From contig NZ_JANUGZ010000004.1 in assembly GCF_024753205.1 (NCBI RefSeq), positions 620,001-684,000 on the forward strand: 64,000 nt of DNA, read 5' to 3'. Shown here piece by piece: positions 59,540 to 64,000 of the stretch; positions within the stretch are counted from its first letter, which is position 1; each line of letters starts with the position of its first letter. The translations under genes and the position numbers were made by a program. The stretch comes from Massilia aurea (GTDB taxonomy: Bacteria > Pseudomonadota > Gammaproteobacteria > Burkholderiales > Burkholderiaceae_D). The notes below the pieces were generated by a model that saw only the letters and a list, made by a program, of their open reading frames with translations, was not told the DNA's origin and did not search any database.

Positions 59540-60811
59540 ATGCATCGTCGGCAATTCATTTTCTCGGGTAGCGCTATCGCTGGCGTTTCCATGTTTTCTG
59601 CAACAGCGAGTGCTGCTGAGGTCTTGCGCAGTGCGCCACTTCAACCAGCTACCGCAATTGCGAACGGCATTCGACCGTTCAAGATTGCGGTTCCACGTGC
59701 GCGACTGATCGATCTTCAAGCGCGCCTGGCAAAGACCCGGTGGCCGGATAAAGAAACCGTTGAAGACACCACGCAAGGACCACCACTTGCCAATATTCGC
59801 AGCTTGGTCGAACGTTGGCAGAACGGTTATGACTGGCGTTCTTGCGAAAAGCTTCTTAACAGTTCAGGGCAATATGTCATCGAGATCGATGGCATCGACA
59901 TTCATTTTCTACATATCCGCTCAAAAGAGCGGAATGCCCTGCCATTGCTTCTAACTCATGGCTGGCCGGGCTCAGTGCTGGAGTTCCGGCACGTCATTGG
60001 CCCATTGACTGATCCTGTTGCGCACGGTGGCAAGGAAGCGGATGCGTTTGACCTGATCATACCGTCACTGCCAGGTCATGGTTTTTCGGGCAAGCCTACA
60101 ACGACTGGGTGGAATAACGAGCGCATCGCCAAAGCCTGGATCGTCCTCATGGAGCGACTGGGGTACAAGCGGTGGGTTGCGCAAGGCGGCGATCGGGGCG
60201 CGCAAATTACAACCAGGCTCGGTTACATGCAACCGGAAGGGTTGATCGGCATCCACCTGAACCTGGTTGATTTCACGCCCACCGACACTGAACGCTCGAG
60301 CGCAACGCCAGAAGAGCAAAAGATTCTCGCTGATATGCAAGAGTATCTGGACAATTTGTCAGGATACTTCGCGATACAAAGCAAACATCCGCAATCGATT
60401 GCCTACAGTGTCGCCGATTCTCCAGCCGGGCAAGCGGCGTGGATTTACCAAATGCTGGCGGACGTCTCCGACAGCGGCGGCGAACCTGAACGGGTATTCA
60501 AACTCGACGACATGATTGACAACATCATGCTCTACTGGCTGCCGAACGCCGGGCCGAGCTCAGCCCGTTTGTATTGGGAGACGGCGAAGGAGAAACCTCG
60601 TCAGGTGACGATCGAGGAGCCGATGCCATTGCCCACAGGCGTCAGCATGTTCCCGGGGGAGAAAGCACGCATCTCAAAGCGGTGGGCGGAACCACGCTTT
60701 GCGAAGCTCGTTCATTTCAACGAGCTGCCGAAAGGCGGCCATTTCGCCGCCTGGGAACAACCTGCCGCGTTCGTCGACGAATTGCGCGCCACGTTCAGCA
60801 AGGTGCGGTAA
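59540..60811 (+). CDS. Epoxide hydrolase-like alpha/beta hydrolase with Tat signal
   Basis: 423 residues. Twin-arginine signal (MHRRQFIFSGSAIAGVSMFS), EHN domain (about 50-155, starting RPFKIAVPRARLIDL), then an alpha/beta hydrolase fold: oxyanion HGWPGS, nucleophile D218 in QGGDRGAQ, catalytic H401 in KGGHFAAWE. An acid residue between them was not fixed. Family members open epoxides to diols in xenobiotic or juvenile-hormone-like compounds; Tat export would place this one in the periplasm. ATG 59540 has only a weak ribosome site. The stop overlaps the next gene by one base (TAATG). Confidence 0.88.
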   Translation: MHRRQFIFSGSAIAGVSMFSATASAAEVLRSAPLQPATAIANGIRPFKIAVPRARLIDLQARLAKTRWPDKETVEDTTQGPPLANIRSLVERWQNGYDWRSCEKLLNSSGQYVIEIDGIDIHFLHIRSKERNALPLLLTHGWPGSVLEFRHVIGPLTDPVAHGGKEADAFDLIIPSLPGHGFSGKPTTTGWNNERIAKAWIVLMERLGYKRWVAQGGDRGAQITTRLGYMQPEGLIGIHLNLVDFTPTDTERSSATPEEQKILADMQEYLDNLSGYFAIQSKHPQSIAYSVADSPAGQAAWIYQMLADVSDSGGEPERVFKLDDMIDNIMLYWLPNAGPSSARLYWETAKEKPRQVTIEEPMPLPTGVSMFPGEKARISKRWAEPRFAKLVHFNELPKGGHFAAWEQPAAFVDELRATFSKVR

Positions 60812-62154
60812 TGAGCATGACGAGCAACCTTCCCGTGCCGACTCAACTGCTGATCGGTATGCAACTCGGAAACGGCTACGGGTCTCAACCCGGTGCATGG
60901 CGTGTGCCGGGTGTTGATCCAAAGAGCTATACCAGCCTCGAGGCAAAGATCAGGCATGCCCAGGCTGCGGAACGCGGCAAGCTCCATTTCCTGTTTCTGC
61001 CGGATGGCCCCAGTCACATTGGAGACATCGAGCACGAACCCCCGTATTACAGCCTGGACGTCATGCTGATGCTGGCAGTGCTCGCTCGCGAGACAAGCCA
61101 TATCGGTCTTGTCGCCACTGGTTCGACAACGTTCAATGAACCTTACAATCTGGCGCGTCAGTTCAAGGCGCTTGACGTCATGAGCCATGGGCGCGCCGGC
61201 TGGAACGCTGTGACATCGAGTAGCGAAGATGTCGCGGTAAATTATGGCAAGCGTCTCCCATCGAGCGCAGATCGTTATGGCAGGGCGCACGAAGCCATTC
61301 AGCTGGTTCAAGCGCTTTGGGGAAGCTGGGGCAAGGACGCATGGGTTCACGATCAGGCGAGCGGACAGTTCGCCAGGGCGGACGATATCGAACCGGTTGC
61401 CGCAGGCGGCAAATATGTCGCTTCGCGCGGCCCGTTATATATCCCGCCATCTGAACAGGGACAGCCAGTCATTTTCCATGCGGGCGGCAGCCCGAACGGT
61501 CACGATCTTGCCGGCCGCTATGCCAACGCGCTTATTGGCGCCGTGTTTACGATCGATGATGCACGTGCCCAGCGTATGGCGTTGAGAAACGCGGCAGAAC
61601 GCGCAGGTCGCGATCCGAATGAGGTGAAGTTCTTTGCTGGCTTGATGACGTCGATCACCGATACCAAGCGGACTGCACTGGATCGACGGATCACCATGAT
61701 GGGCACGTCTTTGCCACAGCGGCTGGCGTACCTCCAACAGATGCTTGGCATCAGACTTGACCTCTCGCAGCTCGATACTCCTTTGTCACGCGAGCAGCTC
61801 GCCAATGCTCGGCCATCAACCAGAGATCCGCGGTCCTCGAACGCGCTGAAAGTAGCGCGCGAAGGATGGAGCCTCAAGGACGTTCTTGCTCATGGCGTTA
61901 TTGACTATCACCCGGTGATCGCTGGTCCGGCTATTGAAGCTGCGGATCACATGCAGGAGTGGCTCGAAGCGGGCGCTGTAGACGGCTTCTGGATATCTCC
62001 GGACATCGATGATGGCATCGACGCTTTCGTTGACGGGGTGATTCCAATCCTGCAGGCCCGCGGAATTTTTCATTCTGATTATGGTGGTTCGACCTTACGC
62101 GAACACCTTGGCGCGCCGGCGCAATACGGGCTCGACCGGCGTCTCCACGACTGA
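60811..62154 (+). CDS. LLM-class flavin monooxygenase (NtaA/SnaA/DszA type)
   Basis: 447 residues, the length of the NtaA/SnaA/SoxA(DszA) subgroup of bacterial luciferase-like FMNH2-dependent monooxygenases. Seen: WRVPGVDPKSYTSLE, FLPDGPSHIGDIEHEPPYYSLD, RQFKALDVMSHGRAGWNAVTS (the conserved NxVTS/T site), and PVIFHAGGSPNGHDLAGRYA. Such enzymes need a separate NAD(P)H:flavin reductase, which is not obvious nearby. Translationally coupled to the epoxide-hydrolase-like gene, so they probably act on related compounds. Confidence 0.9.
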   Translation: MSMTSNLPVPTQLLIGMQLGNGYGSQPGAWRVPGVDPKSYTSLEAKIRHAQAAERGKLHFLFLPDGPSHIGDIEHEPPYYSLDVMLMLAVLARETSHIGLVATGSTTFNEPYNLARQFKALDVMSHGRAGWNAVTSSSEDVAVNYGKRLPSSADRYGRAHEAIQLVQALWGSWGKDAWVHDQASGQFARADDIEPVAAGGKYVASRGPLYIPPSEQGQPVIFHAGGSPNGHDLAGRYANALIGAVFTIDDARAQRMALRNAAERAGRDPNEVKFFAGLMTSITDTKRTALDRRITMMGTSLPQRLAYLQQMLGIRLDLSQLDTPLSREQLANARPSTRDPRSSNALKVAREGWSLKDVLAHGVIDYHPVIAGPAIEAADHMQEWLEAGAVDGFWISPDIDDGIDAFVDGVIPILQARGIFHSDYGGSTLREHLGAPAQYGLDRRLHD

Positions 62155-62191
62155 ACAATATCAATTCATGAATAACCTCAGGAGATTACGC

Positions 62192-64000
62192 ATGGCGTGT
62201 ACAACGAAGCCCTGGAAACCACCGGAGCATCAATACAGCACCGTTCGCACTAAGGTGGCAATCATCATGGTGTCAATCACTGCCGCCATGGCGCCGACTG
62301 CAGTGTTAGCGCAGACGACTCAAGCGAAGTCAGGATTGCTTGGGAACTGTGGGGCTGAGCTGAAGACCGCTTTGGCAGACCATGCCGATACCCGGTTGGT
62401 GATCGCGAAGCCGTTCAAGCGGGGCGACCGTCTTGTGTTGACAGATGATCCAAGCGCGGCCTCATCAGCTTCGGCAGTCGAGGGGGGCGGTACCGCGCAG
62501 CCACCTATCGCCGGGACGGATTTGTGTATGGTTAAGCTGATTGTCGGTCCTGGGAACCCCGGCCCGGCTGGTGCCCCGTCGACATCTGCAGGCATTGGGA
62601 TTGAAATCTTATTACCCTCGCCACAAACGTGGAACCAGCGCATTCGCGTCTTCGGTAATAGCGGCTGGTCTGGTACGCCACAGGCTAGCCCCACTATTGT
62701 CGCCAGCGACGACATCCATTCAGCCGCTGTCACTAAAGGGTTTGTCGTGGCGACGTCGGATAACGGGCATGCTGGCTCACCCGTCGATGCATCGTTCGCG
62801 ATGAATCCTGACGGTAGCATCAATACCGTCGGATGGCGCGATTTTTCAGAGCGGAGTCTCCACGAACTTGCGGAGAAGACGAAGGCAGTGACACGGGCCT
62901 ACTACGGTCGCCCGCATCGGTTCGCTTACTGGGATGGATTTTCGACAGGGGGACGACAAGCCCTGAAGGTAGCGCAGCGCTTTCCGGATGACTTCGACGG
63001 CATCCTTGCTGGCGCTCCGGCGATTAACTGGAGCACGTTCCACACCGGAAATCTGTACGGCCAGATTGCTATGAAGCAGGAATTGGGACGCGTGATTGCT
63101 CCTGAAAAGCTTGCCGTTGTCACAAAAGCTGCCATCCAGGCATGCGGAGGATCGACGCTAGGATTCGTGCTTGACCCGCTGGCTTGCCGATACGATCCCG
63201 TGGAGGATTCCGCAGTTTTGTGTCCACACAGCACATCAGCAGGAGCAGCTGCTGCGCCACAGTCAACTTCTTGCATCACTCGCGAAGAAGCAAAGGTGGT
63301 TAACAAGCTCTGGTATGGCCAGACGCGAGACGGCAGCGCGCCTTCTCCTGCCGTTGACAATGGCGAGAGCATCGGTCTTTCTGACACAAAGCGGCTATGG
63401 TTTGGCTGGACCCGCAGTGTGGAGCTGAAGAATACATCTGCAGGAGGTGCTCCAGGCTTACTTCTCGCTGCGGACCAGGTGGCATTGGAATTGAAAAATC
63501 CCTTGCTCGGCAGTACTGGTTTTCGTAATGCGACCGGCAATGGGGAGAATCGCTGGATCACAGAGCTTGATTATGCCGGTCTGGTCAATGCGCGGTCACA
63601 GGGATTGGCATTGCAGAGCCAATTCAGTGCAATTAATACCGATAGCTCAAACCTTTCTGCTTTTGCTGCTGCAAAAGGAAAACTGCTGATGTATCACGGC
63701 TTGGACGATGAATACATCCCGGTTCAGGGCTCGATACATTACTACCAAAAAGTTGTAGAAAATATGGGCGGAATCAAGAATGCTCAGCGTTTCTATCGAT
63801 TTTATCTTGTCCCCGGTTTCACTCATAGTGGACGTTCCGAAGGAGCGCCTTTCATTCCAATTCCGCAACCGGCGTCCGGACGCGACGAAATGTTCGCTGC
63901 ACTCCAGACTTGGGTGGAGCATGACCAGGCACCACAAGATATCAAGGTGCAATCGGGTGACGCCCGTCTGACATTACCACTGTGCCTATTCCCGAAAAAG
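62192..64000 (+). CDS. Tannase/feruloyl esterase family protein (3'-truncated by window end)
   Basis: 603 residues are visible and the frame is open at the window end. Signal-like segment up to about residue 45 (VLAQ). Tannase-fold features: FGNSGWSG, VATSDNGHAG, the nucleophile elbow GFSTGGRQA with S251, the acid in MYHGLDDEYIP (D506), and H545 in PGFTHSG. In typical family members the Ser follows Cys and the His precedes Cys, the two forming a disulfide; here they are Phe and Ser. AGGAG lies before ATG 62192, 37 bases after the monooxygenase stop. Likely hydrolyses aromatic esters, though the active site is unusual. Confidence 0.85.
   Translation, partial: MACTTKPWKPPEHQYSTVRTKVAIIMVSITAAMAPTAVLAQTTQAKSGLLGNCGAELKTALADHADTRLVIAKPFKRGDRLVLTDDPSAASSASAVEGGGTAQPPIAGTDLCMVKLIVGPGNPGPAGAPSTSAGIGIEILLPSPQTWNQRIRVFGNSGWSGTPQASPTIVASDDIHSAAVTKGFVVATSDNGHAGSPVDASFAMNPDGSINTVGWRDFSERSLHELAEKTKAVTRAYYGRPHRFAYWDGFSTGGRQALKVAQRFPDDFDGILAGAPAINWSTFHTGNLYGQIAMKQELGRVIAPEKLAVVTKAAIQACGGSTLGFVLDPLACRYDPVEDSAVLCPHSTSAGAAAAPQSTSCITREEAKVVNKLWYGQTRDGSAPSPAVDNGESIGLSDTKRLWFGWTRSVELKNTSAGGAPGLLLAADQVALELKNPLLGSTGFRNATGNGENRWITELDYAGLVNARSQGLALQSQFSAINTDSSNLSAFAAAKGKLLMYHGLDDEYIPVQGSIHYYQKVVENMGGIKNAQRFYRFYLVPGFTHSGRSEGAPFIPIPQPASGRDEMFAALQTWVEHDQAPQDIKVQSGDARLTLPLCLFPKK

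Noticed and set aside
60574..60810. N-terminal extension of the flavin monooxygenase
   Set aside because: It lies entirely within the epoxide-hydrolase-like gene in another frame; MSMTSNLPVP at 60811 matches the family start and gives normal length.

Overview
The window is a dense, GC-rich bacterial chromosome segment. Gene content and order (pilMNOPQ-aroKB-dgt, TPR-lolB-ispE-tRNA-Gln-prs-rplY-pth-ychF, kdsD-kdsC-lptCAB-rpoN-hpf, resB-ccsB cytochrome c maturation) point to a betaproteobacterium of the Oxalobacteraceae (Massilia/Duganella/Janthinobacterium type). That placement is an inference from synteny and protein style; no rRNA is present to prove it.

Layout. 0.1-6.6 kb: a two-component system followed by an RND efflux adaptor and pump. 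6.7-7.7 kb: an unrecognised membrane-anchored, proline-rich protein. 7.9-9.7 kb (minus): hemB and yihA. 9.8-15.6 kb: a dihaem cytochrome c, the System II cytochrome c assembly pair resB-ccsB, and the periplasmic methionine-sulfoxide repair pair msrP-msrQ. 15.9-20.1 kb: lysA and lptM (minus), cyaY (plus), mrcA (minus). 20.4-30.4 kb: the type IV pilus assembly operon pilMNOPQ, a large Ig-like lipoprotein, an in-frame aroK-aroB fusion and dgt. 30.5-34.5 kb (minus): mutM, a dynamin-like GTPase and mutY. 34.5-45 kb: TPR lipoprotein, lolB, ispE, tRNA-Gln, prs, rplY, pth, a DUF3857/transglutaminase-like protein (minus), a patatin and ychF. 45-54.7 kb: MOSC protein, diguanylate cyclase, Kef-type antiporter (minus), then Kdo synthesis and LPS export genes through lptB, rpoN and hpf. 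54.8-57.1 kb: an acyl-CoA hydrolase and a TraB-like DUF5694 protein.

From about 57.1 kb to the end the character changes. GC falls (53% in one hand-counted 60-base line, against 67% in a pilQ line), codon use relaxes, and the genes are accessory: an SDR, an HxlR regulator, an F420-reductase-like NAD(P)-binding protein, a Tat-exported epoxide hydrolase-like protein coupled to a flavin monooxygenase, and a tannase/feruloyl-esterase-like protein cut by the window end. This looks like an acquired catabolic or detoxification cluster. Its tannase homologue has lost both cysteines of the usual CS-D-HC catalytic motif.

Two families of short interspersed repeats occur between genes. One is a 137-138 bp element with perfect 26-bp inverted ends (two copies). 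The other is a GTAG-headed REP-like hairpin (five copies) whose stems carry compensatory base changes. No CRISPR array, integrase or intact insertion sequence was seen.
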